A stretch of 36,413 nucleotides of DNA from an uncultured Paracoccaceae bacterium (lineage in GTDB: Bacteria; Pseudomonadota; Alphaproteobacteria; Rhodobacterales; Rhodobacteraceae), in NCBI GenBank assembly GCA_937920555.1, contig CAKZTM010000012.1, forward strand, positions 1 to 36,413. The letters are read 5' to 3'. Shown here piece by piece: positions 26,464 through 35,503 of the stretch; position 1 is the first letter of the stretch, and every line of letters begins with the position of its first letter. A program made the position numbers and the translations under genes. The notes under the pieces are model-generated. The model did not search any database. It saw nothing but the letters and a program-made list of their open reading frames with translations, and was not told the DNA's origin.

Positions 26464-26805
26464 ATGCGGTTTATCAAGCTTTTCATCCTAGCCATTGTTT
26501 TGATCGGGATCGTTCTGGTGGCGGTCGCCAATCGAGAACTCGTCACCGTGAATTTGTTGCCTGAGCCATTGATGCCTATGGTGGATTTCCCCACTGAGGT
26601 CTCTTTGCCTCTGTTTGCGATCTTGTTGCTGGCAATCGGCGTGGGTTTGCTTCTTGGGTACATTCTGGAGTGGTTGCGCGAGCGTAAGCACCGCAAAGCC
26701 GTTGGTCAGACCAAGCGCGAGGTGAGCCGTCTTGAAAGCGAGGTTGCCAACCTGCGCAAGAAGACCGGCGAAGGCGAGGACGATGTTCTGGCCTTGCTGA
26801 ATTAA
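26464..26805 (+). CDS. lapA: LapA-domain inner-membrane protein
   Basis: The 113-residue protein has two membrane helices (about 2-22 and 42-66) joined by a short loop, then a charged coiled-coil tail (RERKHRKAVG to SRLESEVANLRKK). This is the layout of LapA (DUF1049), which in enterobacteria helps control lipopolysaccharide assembly. GGAG lies six bases before the ATG; a TTG four codons earlier is the alternative. It is followed six bases later by trpF. Confidence 0.85.
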   Translation: MRFIKLFILAIVLIGIVLVAVANRELVTVNLLPEPLMPMVDFPTEVSLPLFAILLLAIGVGLLLGYILEWLRERKHRKAVGQTKREVSRLESEVANLRKKTGEGEDDVLALLN

Positions 26806-26811
26806 GCGCCT

Positions 26812-27444
26812 ATGGACGTCAAGATTTGCGGGTTGACGGACGCGGACAACTTGCGCGCGGCTGTTGATGCGGGCGCGCGCTACATTGGTCTAAACTTCGT
26901 GGAAAAGTCGCCGCGTTATGTGACGGTGGAGCGGGCCCGCGCCTTGGCTTTGGACATTCCTCCAGCCGTGTGCAAAGTGGCTTTAGTGGTCGATGCAGAT
27001 GACAGTCGGCTCGATGAGATCACGGATCAAGTTCCCATTGATATGCTGCAACTTCATGGTCACGAGCCGCCCGAGCGGGTGCGTGAGATCAAGGCCCGTT
27101 ATGGGTTGCCTGTCATGAAGGTAGTCGGTGTGGCCGAGGCGTCTGATTTGGACGAGATCGCGATCTATGCGCCGGTTGCCGATCAGTTGCTCATTGATAC
27201 CAAGCCGCCCAAAGGCGCAGATATTCCCGGTGGGAATGGTATTGCGTTTGATTGGCAGCTCCTTCAGGGGCGGCGCTGGTCGGTCCCGTGGATGTTGGCC
27301 GGAGGGCTGACTGCCGATAATGTGGCGGAGGCGGCCCGTGTGACTGGTGCCCGACAGGTGGATGCGTCTTCCAGTTTGGAGCGCGAGCGGGGTGTGAAAG
27401 ATGCGGGTTTGATTGCCGCATTTTTGCAGGCGGCGCAGTCTTGA
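26812..27444 (+). CDS. trpF: Phosphoribosylanthranilate isomerase
   Basis: A 210-residue TIM-barrel enzyme for the third step of tryptophan synthesis. The first strand VKICGLTD (Cys7 is the general base) and the later LIDTKP (Asp is the general acid) and [12 protein letters not shown] phosphate-binding stretch are intact. It follows lapA by six bases. Usually trpF is followed by trpB and trpA; here a minus-strand gene lies between trpF and trpB. Confidence 0.95.
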   Translation: MDVKICGLTDADNLRAAVDAGARYIGLNFVEKSPRYVTVERARALALDIPPAVCKVALVVDADDSRLDEITDQVPIDMLQLHGHEPPERVREIKARYGLPVMKVVGVAEASDLDEIAIYAPVADQLLIDTKPPKGADIPGGNGIAFDWQLLQGRRWSVPWMLAGGLTADNVAEAARVTGARQVDASSSLERERGVKDAGLIAAFLQAAQS

Positions 27445-27491
27445 TGATGGTGTTTTGGCACTCGGTGGCAGCGGTGATTGGCCCCTTTGAA

Positions 27492-29435
27492 TTAGGCTGA
27501 GGCTTTTTTGTCAGGCGCCGCCAGATATTTGCGTATGTCTTCCAGCGGTTGTGCCTTTGAGTGCAGGAACCCCTGGGCGGCGGGGCATCCGCGCTCAAGC
27601 AGGTAATTGCGCTGGGCCTCGGTTTCGACCCCTTCGGCGACGACACTCACGCCAAGCCCGCGGGCGATGGACAAAAAGCCTTCCACGATAACGTTTGCGG
27701 CAGGATCAATTCCAAGCCCCCGCACGAATTCCGTATCGATCTTCAGTTCGTCGAAATCGAGCTGCCTGAGGTGCTGAAAGGAGGCAAATCCGGTTCCGAA
27801 ATCGTCGAGAGAGATGCGAACACCGATGGAGCGTAGTTCTTTTATACTTTCGCGGATGCGTGCGCCCGAGCGGGCGATAAATACATCTTCTGTGATTTCC
27901 ATGGTGACAAATGGCACGACCTTGGCGTTTTCCGCCAATAGCCATTGCAGGTCTTCCAGGCCGTTCATAGTGGCCAGGGTCACCTCTGAGAGGTTGAGGG
28001 AAACCTGACCCGGATCATAACCTTCATCGATCAAGGTTCCGATGTCACTGAAGACCTGTCGGGCCATATGATAGGTGAATTCGCCAATCATCCCCATGTC
28101 TTTGATTTTTGGGATAAAGTCGGCGGATTGGGAGGGCTTTGTCGGGTCAAGCGGCCACCGGGCCAAAGCCTCGAACCCGATGACGTTGAAGGTTTTGAGG
28201 CAAAATTTGGGTTGGTAATGCGGCTTGATTTGACGATTTTTAATCGCCGCCTCTATGGAATTGCGTTCCTCTATTGAAATGCGTTTGCGAACAATTTCGG
28301 GATGGAACAACACCACAGATGACTTCTTGTTTTCCTTGGCCTTATAGAGCGCTTCGTCGGCTGCCGCGCTGATTTTTTCCAAAGTATCGAGTTGGTCTTT
28401 GCAAATAGCGGCCCCGACACTGACGCCCACTGACAATTCAGTATCGGCAAATGGCACGGGCAGACCCACGACGCGGATCAGATCGCGCGCCATATCTTCA
28501 AGAAGATCGGGGTCGGTTATTTTGGTCAGAACCACCGCGAATTCATCGCCCCCAACCCGCGCTACAAATCCCTGACTGCCGACAGTGTTGATCAGGCGCG
28601 CCGAGATTTCCACCAAAATGGCATCGCCGGCAGGGTGGCCGAAGCCATCGTTGATAGGCTTAAACCCATCCAAATCCATCAGTAAAAAGCTAAACGGACG
28701 GTTTTCGGCGCGGGATGTTTTCAACAATTGTGTCAGGCGGTCGTTAACGGCAGATCTGTTCATCAATCCGGTCAGATCATCGCGCGAAGCGATATGTTCC
28801 AGCGCCTCCAACCGATCAGCAGCGTCCTGCCTTGCGATTTCCAAAGCCTGCTCGATCTTTCGCTGGTCGATGATCAACTCGAACGTTGTGAAGAGTAAGA
28901 AGAGCGCGCCAACTACCGCCATCCCAATCTCTATGGTGGTGGCGGCCCTGAGCGGTGCCGATCCAGAGATCGCCGCAAATGCGATCAATCCCAGCCCAGC
29001 TGGAGCAATGTTAAGGATATTAAAGTATCGCCACCGGGCGAAGTTGATGCTGGTGTAATTGAGGATGCCGATGATCCACAAAAGGCCCATGATTGCAATT
29101 GACGGGGACGGGGACGTGGCGGCAAAGAGCCCCAACGCGACAAAAAACACGGAAGACAGCAGTTCCACCGCGCCAAATAGAACGACATCAATGCGCCTAA
29201 GGTCTTTGGGGGAATCGAGTACACGCCGTGCCGTATGTGCGATTATAATCTCTGTGACGCAAAGCCCGGCCATAAAGCAAAGGGCTGCGGTTTGCTCGCC
29301 CATGTGGAGATAACAGGCGGTCAGGAACAGAAAGGTCGATACACGGGTTTTAACTGTATCTCTGGCGCGCAGAGATATGGTTTTTACCTGTTTAACAACC
29401 TGTACGCTGGAGTTCTCCAGTAGCCACCCAAACAT
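27492..29435 (-). CDS. Membrane GGDEF–EAL c-di-GMP enzyme
   Basis: The 647-residue protein has about five to six membrane helices in its first 190 residues, a short coiled linker, a diguanylate cyclase domain (about 217-380; intact GGDEF at 295-299) and a phosphodiesterase domain (about 390-640; EAL at 422-424). The EAL residues needed for metal and catalysis are present (EAL, NLS, EITED, DDFGTG, KID, AEGVE, QGF). The RxxD inhibitory site before GGDEF is missing, so the cyclase would not be product-inhibited there. Both activities are possible in principle. The membrane part may sense a signal; no known MASE type is assigned. An ATG preceded by GAGG was chosen. It is convergent with trpF and divergent from trpB. 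Confidence 0.92.
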   Translation of the reverse strand: MFGWLLENSSVQVVKQVKTISLRARDTVKTRVSTFLFLTACYLHMGEQTAALCFMAGLCVTEIIIAHTARRVLDSPKDLRRIDVVLFGAVELLSSVFFVALGLFAATSPSPSIAIMGLLWIIGILNYTSINFARWRYFNILNIAPAGLGLIAFAAISGSAPLRAATTIEIGMAVVGALFLLFTTFELIIDQRKIEQALEIARQDAADRLEALEHIASRDDLTGLMNRSAVNDRLTQLLKTSRAENRPFSFLLMDLDGFKPINDGFGHPAGDAILVEISARLINTVGSQGFVARVGGDEFAVVLTKITDPDLLEDMARDLIRVVGLPVPFADTELSVGVSVGAAICKDQLDTLEKISAAADEALYKAKENKKSSVVLFHPEIVRKRISIEERNSIEAAIKNRQIKPHYQPKFCLKTFNVIGFEALARWPLDPTKPSQSADFIPKIKDMGMIGEFTYHMARQVFSDIGTLIDEGYDPGQVSLNLSEVTLATMNGLEDLQWLLAENAKVVPFVTMEITEDVFIARSGARIRESIKELRSIGVRISLDDFGTGFASFQHLRQLDFDELKIDTEFVRGLGIDPAANVIVEGFLSIARGLGVSVVAEGVETEAQRNYLLERGCPAAQGFLHSKAQPLEDIRKYLAAPDKKASA

Positions 29436-29593
29436 CACGCCTCACAACAAAACCCGGCGCCAGTCGTATCGCATCAAAGATAATACTTAGTGAACGGTCA
29501 TCATTTTGCTCTTGCAAGGTGATTGAGCCATCGACCTCACCGCTGAGGCAAGGTAGATACAGAGGTTGGCTCAATTCTAGAGGAGCGCCGCTC

Positions 29594-30820
29594 ATGGCTT
29601 CAGAGATGCTCAATTCCTATATGACCGGACCTGATGAGAAGGGTCGCTTTGGCGATTTCGGCGGTCGGTTTGTGTCCGAGACGTTGATGCCTTTGATCCT
29701 TGATCTGGAGGCGGAATATGAGCGGGCCAAGACCGATGAGACGTTCTGGGCGGAGATGGATGATCTATGGAAGCATTATGTGGGCAGGCCAAGTCCGCTC
29801 TATTTTGCTGAGCGTCTGACCGAGCATTTTGGCGGCGCCAAAGTGTATCTCAAGCGCGACGAGCTGAACCATACCGGTGCCCATAAGATCAACAATGTGT
29901 TGGGGCAGATTTTGCTGGCTCGGCGCATGGGAAAGACCCGGATTATTGCAGAGACTGGCGCGGGTCAGCACGGGGTTGCAACGGCAACGGTCTGTGCGCG
30001 ATTTGGTCTGAAATGCATTGTTTTCATGGGCGCTCATGATGTTGAGCGCCAAGCGCCGAATGTGTTTCGGATGAAGCTTTTGGGCGCGGAGGTTGTGCCT
30101 GTTACAGCCGGGCGCGGCACTTTGAAAGATGCCATGAACGAGGCGCTTCGAGACTGGGTCACGAATGTGCATGACACGTTTTATTGCATTGGCACGGCCG
30201 CTGGTCCGCATCCTTACCCTGCGATGGTTCGCGACTTTCAGTCGATCATCGGCAAGGAGGTTCGCGAGCAGATTATGGAGCGTGAGGGCCGTCTGCCTGA
30301 CAGTTTGGTGGCGTGTATTGGCGGCGGGTCCAACGCGCTTGGTCTGTTCCATCCGTTTCTGGACGACAAGGAGGTGCGGATCATCGGTGTGGAGGCTGGC
30401 GGCAAGGGCGTGAATGACAAGATGGAGCATTGTGCGTCTTTGACTGGCGGTCGTCCCGGTGTGTTGCACGGCAACCGCACCTATCTTTTGCAGGACGAGG
30501 ATGGGCAGATATTGGAGGGGCATTCGATCTCGGCGGGTCTTGATTATCCGGGCATCGGGCCGGAACATTCGTGGCTGCATGACACGGGCCGCGCGGAATA
30601 TGTGAGTGTGACGGACACGGAAGCTTTGGACGCGTTCCAGCTTTGTTGTCAGACGGAAGGCATTATTCCGGCGTTGGAGCCGTCTCATGCGTTGGCACAT
30701 GTGGTGAAGCTGGCGCCGACGTTGTCGTCCGATCATCTTCTGGTCATGAATATGTGTGGACGTGGCGACAAGGATATTTTCACGGTTGCTGCTGCATTAG
30801 GGGTGGAAATCTCGTCATGA
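29594..30820 (+). CDS. trpB: Tryptophan synthase beta chain
   Basis: A 408-residue PLP enzyme that joins indole and serine. The cofactor lysine is Lys98 in [10 protein letters not shown], and the phosphate loop CIGGGSNA is intact. It begins after AGGAG with a normal N-terminus ([22 protein letters not shown]). The partner trpA is not downstream; instead the stop overlaps a GNAT gene by ATGA. The 158 bases before it, shared with the divergent GGDEF–EAL gene, must contain both promoters; no clear attenuator or trp leader peptide is seen. Confidence 0.95.
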   Translation: MASEMLNSYMTGPDEKGRFGDFGGRFVSETLMPLILDLEAEYERAKTDETFWAEMDDLWKHYVGRPSPLYFAERLTEHFGGAKVYLKRDELNHTGAHKINNVLGQILLARRMGKTRIIAETGAGQHGVATATVCARFGLKCIVFMGAHDVERQAPNVFRMKLLGAEVVPVTAGRGTLKDAMNEALRDWVTNVHDTFYCIGTAAGPHPYPAMVRDFQSIIGKEVREQIMEREGRLPDSLVACIGGGSNALGLFHPFLDDKEVRIIGVEAGGKGVNDKMEHCASLTGGRPGVLHGNRTYLLQDEDGQILEGHSISAGLDYPGIGPEHSWLHDTGRAEYVSVTDTEALDAFQLCCQTEGIIPALEPSHALAHVVKLAPTLSSDHLLVMNMCGRGDKDIFTVAAALGVEISS

Positions 30821-31299
30821 TTACCACGCGCGATGTAGCTGAGGCTGATTGGGACTGGGTGTTGGCAGAAAGCCCGCCCATAGGTGGCCCTCAGGTGATC
30901 ACCGGTGGCTTTCTTCACCGGCTCAAAGATCATCCAGCGATTTTGGCTGAGGAAGACGGGGAGAAGGTTGGTTTTGCAGTCTACAATCCTGGCGGTGTGC
31001 GCTGGGAGATTTTGGGCATTCTATCCACGATCGGGCGACGGGGCATCGGCTCGGTACTGCTTGACGAGGTTGAGGCGCGGGCCAAGGCGGCCGGAGCGGA
31101 GCAGGTCCGGCTGTCGGCCACCAACGACAATTTCCCGGCGCTGCGGTTCTGCCAATTGCGCGGCTATACGTTGCGCCAGTTGATCCCGAATGCCATTGCT
31201 GACAACAAGAAGCTCAAAGGCATTCCTGATGATGAGGCGCTTTTGGGGCTCTATGGGATCGAGATCCGCGATGAGATTATTCTCAACAAGAATCTGTAA
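30817..31299 (+). CDS. GNAT-family N-acetyltransferase
   Basis: The 160-residue protein has the GNAT fold; the acetyl-CoA loop reads [20 protein letters not shown] (about 70-90) and is followed by [22 protein letters not shown], the usual motif B. The substrate is unknown. It begins at an ATG overlapping the trpB stop, so it is translated with trpB; no link to tryptophan synthesis can be seen. A weak terminator-like hairpin follows. Confidence 0.85.
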   Translation: MITTRDVAEADWDWVLAESPPIGGPQVITGGFLHRLKDHPAILAEEDGEKVGFAVYNPGGVRWEILGILSTIGRRGIGSVLLDEVEARAKAAGAEQVRLSATNDNFPALRFCQLRGYTLRQLIPNAIADNKKLKGIPDDEALLGLYGIEIRDEIILNKNL

Positions 31300-31746
31300 C
31301 TGATACCTCCGGTCTTTATGGCCGGGTTTAATCTGATGACCAATTTCTGGCGGAACAGTTTTCCAATGTGGGGATCACCGGTTTCCTAGGCACTGTAAGG
31401 GGCAACCCAACCCTATTTGCAAAAAGGGTGGGTGTCTTGGGCTGACCGTGGTTGCGCTCAAATTGCATGAAAACTTGTCGGTGAACTGACTTGAGCTGAA
31501 GCGACTCAATTGGCTTGGATTGCAAGAGCAGGTGCTGAGCGCTTGTAGAAGTTGGCATGTTAATGAGATATTGAGTCTCAAAAATCACCATAAAATTCAA
31601 ATGCTCACGAGAATTGGACTTATCAAGAGGGTACACCTGCAAAAATGTAGGTCCAAACGCGGATTTTACGTGGCTTTCATTGCTTTTGAACGCGGCATTG
31701 GCGATTGTGTTCTAAATTTCCTCTGTCTCTAAGGAGAGCGTGCCAG
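31300..31746. other. Gene-free, AT-richer region before soeA
   Basis: About 450 bases with no gene I can support. It has a hairpin (ACCCAACCC at 31405-31413 with GGGTGGGT at 31426-31433). Open frames on both strands (for example 104 codons on the minus strand at 31328-31642) have unlikely compositions and no ribosome site. It could hold the soeA promoter plus degraded DNA; composition differs from the operons on both sides. Confidence 0.45.
31309..31330 (+). terminator. Weak terminator-like hairpin after the GNAT gene
   Basis: CCGGTC (31309-31314) pairs with GGCCGG (31320-31325), with one T-G pair, around TTTAT; only GTTTAA follows, so the T-run is short. Confidence 0.35.
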
Positions 31747-34578
31747 ATGCCTAAAGATGAATTGGATCTCTCCCCCAAAGTCTCCGACGAAATTCGCCAA
31801 ACCACCTGCTACATGTGCGCCTGTCGTTGTGGGATCAATGTGCATCTGCGCGACGGTGTTGAGGGCCGGAAAATCCGTTACATCGAGGGCAACAAAGATC
31901 ATCCGGTGAACCGGGGTGTGCTTTGCGCCAAAGGCTCTGCCGGGATCATGCAGCATTACTCGGCGGCGCGTCTGAAAGCGCCGATGAAGCGGGTCGGGCC
32001 GCGTGGCTCGGGCACGTTTGAGGAGATTTCCTGGGATGAGGCTTATGAGATTGCTGCCGGTTGGTTGACCCCCATTCGGGAAACCGATCCGTCCAAGCTG
32101 GCGTTCTTTACAGGTCGCGATCAGTCCCAGTCCTTTACGTCTTGGTGGGCGCAGCAATTTGGTACGCCCAACTATGCGGCCCATGGTGGCTTCTGCTCGG
32201 TCAATATGGCCGCAGCTGGCATCGGCACAATCGGTGGGGCGTTCTGGGAATTCGGCTCTCCTGACTGGGACCGCACAAAGTACTTCATGATCTTCGGAGT
32301 GGCTGAGGATCACGATAGCAACCCGATCAAAATAGGCATCGGTAAACTCAAAGAGCGCGGGGCGCGGGTGGTTGGGGTCAATCCGATCCGCTCGGGCTAT
32401 AATGCGGTCGCGGATGAATGGGTCGGGATTACGCCCGGAACCGATGGTCTGTTCATTCTGGCCATGGTTCAGGAGCTGATCAAGTCGGGCAATGTCGATC
32501 TGGATTATCTGATCCGCTATACCAACGCGCCCTATTTGGTGGTGGATGCACCGGGGGAGCCCAATAATGGCCTCTTCGCCCGTGACGGTGACGACAATAT
32601 TCTGGTGGTGGATCGCGATAGCGGCAAGCTGGTCGCGGCGGGTGACACCAAGCGACCCGCCCTGAGCGGTGAGGTGCGCCATAAGGGCCAGACGTTGAAG
32701 CCCGTGTTCCAGATTTTGGCGGAGAAGTATTCAGGAGAGGATTATTCGGCTGATGCGGTGGCGGAGCGTTGTGGGATCAAGGCCGAGACGATCCGCCGTT
32801 TGGCCGCAGAAATGGCCCATGTGGCGTTCAAGGAAGAGATCACCATCGATCAGCCTTGGACCGACTGGAAGGGTGAGAAGCACGAGAAGATGATCGGGCG
32901 GCCTGTGTCTTTCCATGCCATGCGCGGGATTTCGGCCCATTCCAACGGCTATCAGACCTGTCGCGCACTCCACTTGCTGCAAATTCTACTCGGCTCTGTT
33001 GAGGTTCCCGGCGGGTTCCGCTTCAAGCCCCCTTACCCAAAGCCATCCACCGCTCATCCAAAACCGCACACTGGTCACGCACCAAACACGCCTCTGGATG
33101 GCCCGCATCTGGGTGTGACCCACGGACCTGAGGATCTGCAAATCAACGCGGACAATTCGGCGCGGCGGATCGATAAGGCGTTCTCTTGGGAGAATCCGAT
33201 CAGCGCCCACGGCATGATGCATATGGTTATCTCCAACGCCCATGCGGGCGATCCATACAAGATCGACACGCTGTTCATGTATATGGCGAATATGTCGTGG
33301 AACTCCTCCATGAACACGCGCGGTGTCATGGACATGCTCACTGACAAGGACGAGAATGGCGATTATGTGATCCCGCATATCATCTATTCGGACGCCTATA
33401 GCTCCGAGATGGTGGCCTATGCGGACCTGATTTTCCCGGATACGACATATCTTGAGCGGCATGATTGTATCTCGCTTCTGGATCGCCCGATTTGTGAGGC
33501 TGACGCTGCCGCCGACGCGATCCGCTGGCCAGTGCTGGAGCCCGATCGGGACGTGAAGGGCTTCCAGACCGCGTTGATCGAGCTGGGCGTGAAGATGGGC
33601 CTGCCCGGGTTCACCAAAGAGGGCAAAGCGGTCTACAAGGACTATGCCGACTACATCACCAACCACGAGCGCCGCCCGGGCGTCGGCCCTTTGGCCGGTT
33701 TCCGTGGTGAGGATGGCAAAGGAAAGGGACGCGGTGCGCCCAACCCTGATCAGATCCAGAACTACATCGACAATGGTGGTTTCTGGATGGAGCACATTCC
33801 CGAGGAAGCCAAGTTCTACAAGCCGTGGAACAAAGCCTATCAGGACTGGGCGGTGGAGATCGGTCTCTTTGACGCGCCACAACCTTACGTGTTCTCAATC
33901 TATATGGAGAGCCTCGCGAAATTCCAATTGGCCGCAGACGGGCACGGGGACAGACAACCCCCCGATCATTTGCGCCAACGGATCAAGGATTGCCTCGATC
34001 CATTGCCAATCTGGTATCCGCCATTCGAGGAAGGTGCGGTGGATTTGGATGAATATCCGTTCCACGCGCTGACCCAGCGCCCGATGGCGATGTATCATTC
34101 ATGGGGCTCGCAAAACACGTGGCTGAGACAAATCCATGGGCAAAACCCGCTTTATGTGTCTGGCGACATTTGTGACCAGAAAGACCTAAAGGACGGCGAC
34201 TGGGTGAAGGTCACATCCGTAAACGGCGAGATCACGGTGCCAGTCGCGCGCATGGATGCACTCAATCCCAAAACGGTCTGGACATGGAACGCGATCGGCA
34301 AACGCAAAGGCGCTTGGGCGCTTGAAGACAACGCACCGGAAGTGACCAAAGGCTTCCTTCTGAACCATCTGATCCACGAGTTGCTGCCGCCCAAAGGCGA
34401 CGGCATGCGCTGGGCCAATTCCGATCCGGTCACTGGTCAAGCGGCTTGGTTCGATCTGCGCGTGAAAATCGAGAAGACCTCCAACCCGGATGGCGTGTCA
34501 AAGCCGAATATTCCGGCCCAAGCATCACCCGTTGGAAAGGGGCCAGACACGCTCGACTACGGGGAGGAATGGACATGA
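31747..34578 (+). CDS. soeA: Sulfite dehydrogenase molybdopterin subunit (SoeA-like)
   Basis: A 943-residue enzyme of the DMSO-reductase superfamily. At the N-terminus Cys21-x2-Cys24-x3-Cys28 and Cys60 (GVLCAKG) bind a [4Fe-4S] cluster, then the molybdopterin core follows. Cys150 in GGFCSVN is at the position of the molybdenum ligand and matches the cysteine type of PsrA/PhsA and SoeA. There is no twin-arginine signal, so the enzyme faces the cytoplasm, as in the SoeABC complex of Allochromatium and Ruegeria that oxidises sulfite to sulfate. Together with the iron-sulfur and NrfD/DmsC-type genes after it, sulfite oxidation in organosulfur use is the best guess; a DMSO-, polysulfide- or other reductase cannot be excluded. 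AAGGAG precedes the ATG. The stop overlaps a mini-ORF. Confidence 0.85.
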   Translation: MPKDELDLSPKVSDEIRQTTCYMCACRCGINVHLRDGVEGRKIRYIEGNKDHPVNRGVLCAKGSAGIMQHYSAARLKAPMKRVGPRGSGTFEEISWDEAYEIAAGWLTPIRETDPSKLAFFTGRDQSQSFTSWWAQQFGTPNYAAHGGFCSVNMAAAGIGTIGGAFWEFGSPDWDRTKYFMIFGVAEDHDSNPIKIGIGKLKERGARVVGVNPIRSGYNAVADEWVGITPGTDGLFILAMVQELIKSGNVDLDYLIRYTNAPYLVVDAPGEPNNGLFARDGDDNILVVDRDSGKLVAAGDTKRPALSGEVRHKGQTLKPVFQILAEKYSGEDYSADAVAERCGIKAETIRRLAAEMAHVAFKEEITIDQPWTDWKGEKHEKMIGRPVSFHAMRGISAHSNGYQTCRALHLLQILLGSVEVPGGFRFKPPYPKPSTAHPKPHTGHAPNTPLDGPHLGVTHGPEDLQINADNSARRIDKAFSWENPISAHGMMHMVISNAHAGDPYKIDTLFMYMANMSWNSSMNTRGVMDMLTDKDENGDYVIPHIIYSDAYSSEMVAYADLIFPDTTYLERHDCISLLDRPICEADAAADAIRWPVLEPDRDVKGFQTALIELGVKMGLPGFTKEGKAVYKDYADYITNHERRPGVGPLAGFRGEDGKGKGRGAPNPDQIQNYIDNGGFWMEHIPEEAKFYKPWNKAYQDWAVEIGLFDAPQPYVFSIYMESLAKFQLAADGHGDRQPPDHLRQRIKDCLDPLPIWYPPFEEGAVDLDEYPFHALTQRPMAMYHSWGSQNTWLRQIHGQNPLYVSGDICDQKDLKDGDWVKVTSVNGEITVPVARMDALNPKTVWTWNAIGKRKGAWALEDNAPEVTKGFLLNHLIHELLPPKGDGMRWANSDPVTGQAAWFDLRVKIEKTSNPDGVSKPNIPAQASPVGKGPDTLDYGEEWT

Positions 34579-34661
34579 ACACCATTCGATTTTCTATAAA
34601 TACTCCGGGGGTGCGGGGGCAGCGCCCCCGCCCGGCCCGCGAGGGATTGGCCCGAACATGA
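34575..34661 (+). CDS. 28-codon mini-ORF coupled to soeA and soeB
   Basis: The frame begins with MNTIRFSINTPG at an ATG that overlaps the soeA stop (ATGA), has the strongest ribosome site of the junction (GGGAGG seven bases upstream), and ends in a TGA that overlaps the soeB ATG. The peptide is arginine- and proline-rich because it is read through a GC-rich hairpin. It may be a relay that hands ribosomes from soeA to soeB across the inserted repeat. A function for the peptide is not needed for this. Confidence 0.4.
   Translation: MNTIRFSINTPGVRGQRPRPAREGLART
34595..34640 (+). repeat. GC-hairpin repeat element between soeA and soeB
   Basis: GCGGGGGC (34613-34620) and GCCCCCGC (34624-34631) form a perfect eight-pair stem with a three-base loop, preceded by AATACTCCGGGGGT. 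The other strand reads CGGGGGCGCTGCCCCCGC then ACCCCCGGAGTATTT, which resembles a GC-hairpin/GGAGTATTT element I recall as common next to genes in Rhodobacteraceae. Only one copy is in this window. It would form a stable hairpin in the soe mRNA. Confidence 0.55.
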
Positions 34662-35389
34662 CAACACTTCCACAAACTACCCATAAAAAGCTCGGTCTCG
34701 TCATCGACCTTGATACCTGTGTGGGCTGTCATGCCTGTGCGGTGAACTGCAAGGAATGGAACACTGGCGGTTACGGCGCGCCGCTTTCTGATCAGGATGC
34801 CTCCGGGGAGGCGTCCGGGTCTTGGCTCAATCGCATCCATATGTTTGAGGTAAAGCCCGGGGATGCGCCCGCACAGGTCGTTCATTTCCCGAAATCCTGC
34901 CTCCATTGTGAGGACGCGCCTTGCGTGACCGTCTGCCCGACAGGGGCCAGCTACAAGCGGGTCGAGGACGGGATTGTTCTGGTCAATGAGAGCGACTGTA
35001 TTGGCTGTGGGCTTTGCGCGTGGGCCTGCCCTTATGGCGCGCGGGAGATGGATGCCAAAGAAGGGGTCATGAAGAAGTGCACGCTCTGTGTGGACCGCAT
35101 CTACAACGACAACATTCCTGAGGAGGATCGCGTCCCGGCCTGCGTTCGGACATGTCCCGCGGGCGCACGGCACTTTGGTGATTTGGCGGACCCGGACAGC
35201 CATGTCTCCAAGCTCTCGGCGGAGCGGGGTGGTTTTGATCTGATGCCTGAGCAGGGGACCAAACCTGTAAACCAGTATCTGCCGCCACGTCCCAAGGACG
35301 AGCCTGCGTTCAATCTCGCAGATCTCGCAGAGCCCACTGGCCAGAAGGGCCTTCTTGGCTGGCTCGACAACGCTTTAGCGAGGCTCTGA
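34658..35389 (+). CDS. soeB: Sulfite dehydrogenase iron-sulfur subunit (SoeB-like)
   Basis: A 243-residue ferredoxin-like electron-transfer subunit of the DmsB/SoeB type. Four cysteine groups are visible: CVGCHACAVNC (21-31), CLHCEDAPCVTVCP, CIGCGLCAWACP and CTLCVDR with PACVRTCP, enough for four [4Fe-4S] clusters that carry electrons from SoeA to the membrane subunit. The ATG giving MTTLPQTTHKKLG was chosen because it starts at the expected distance before the first cysteine group; GAGGGA lies 11 bases upstream. An upstream in-frame start would read through the GC repeat. It ends 114 bases before soeC. Confidence 0.9.
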   Translation: MTTLPQTTHKKLGLVIDLDTCVGCHACAVNCKEWNTGGYGAPLSDQDASGEASGSWLNRIHMFEVKPGDAPAQVVHFPKSCLHCEDAPCVTVCPTGASYKRVEDGIVLVNESDCIGCGLCAWACPYGAREMDAKEGVMKKCTLCVDRIYNDNIPEEDRVPACVRTCPAGARHFGDLADPDSHVSKLSAERGGFDLMPEQGTKPVNQYLPPRPKDEPAFNLADLAEPTGQKGLLGWLDNALARL

Positions 35390-35503
35390 GCATGTTGTGT
35401 TCGATTGAGTTCGCCGCACATATGAACGCCAGTTGCGTTGCAACCGCTGCCTCGGGCGTGAGGCGAACCGGCTTATCTTTCACTATTCACAACAGGCTAT
35501 AAT
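35390..35503 (+). promoter_or_regulatory. Structured soeB–soeC gap with a second mini-ORF
   Basis: Two mutually exclusive pairings are seen: GTTCGCC (35409-35415) with GGCGAAC (35462-35468), and GCCTC (35449-35453) with GAGGC (35460-35464). A small stem GTTGC/GCAAC (35432-35444) sits inside the first. A 26-codon frame from ATG 35422 ends with TAA one base before the soeC ATG (TAATATG), but has no ribosome site. Functional meaning is speculative. Confidence 0.3.

Noticed and set aside
31328-31642. Minus-strand open frame of 104 codons before soeA
   Set aside because: No ribosome site, no recognisable domain, and it covers a hairpin; more likely chance.
31747-31850. Twin-arginine signal on the molybdoenzyme
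   Set aside because: The N-terminus is acidic and has no RR motif, so a periplasmic DMSO reductase (DmsA type) is less likely than a cytoplasmic SoeA.
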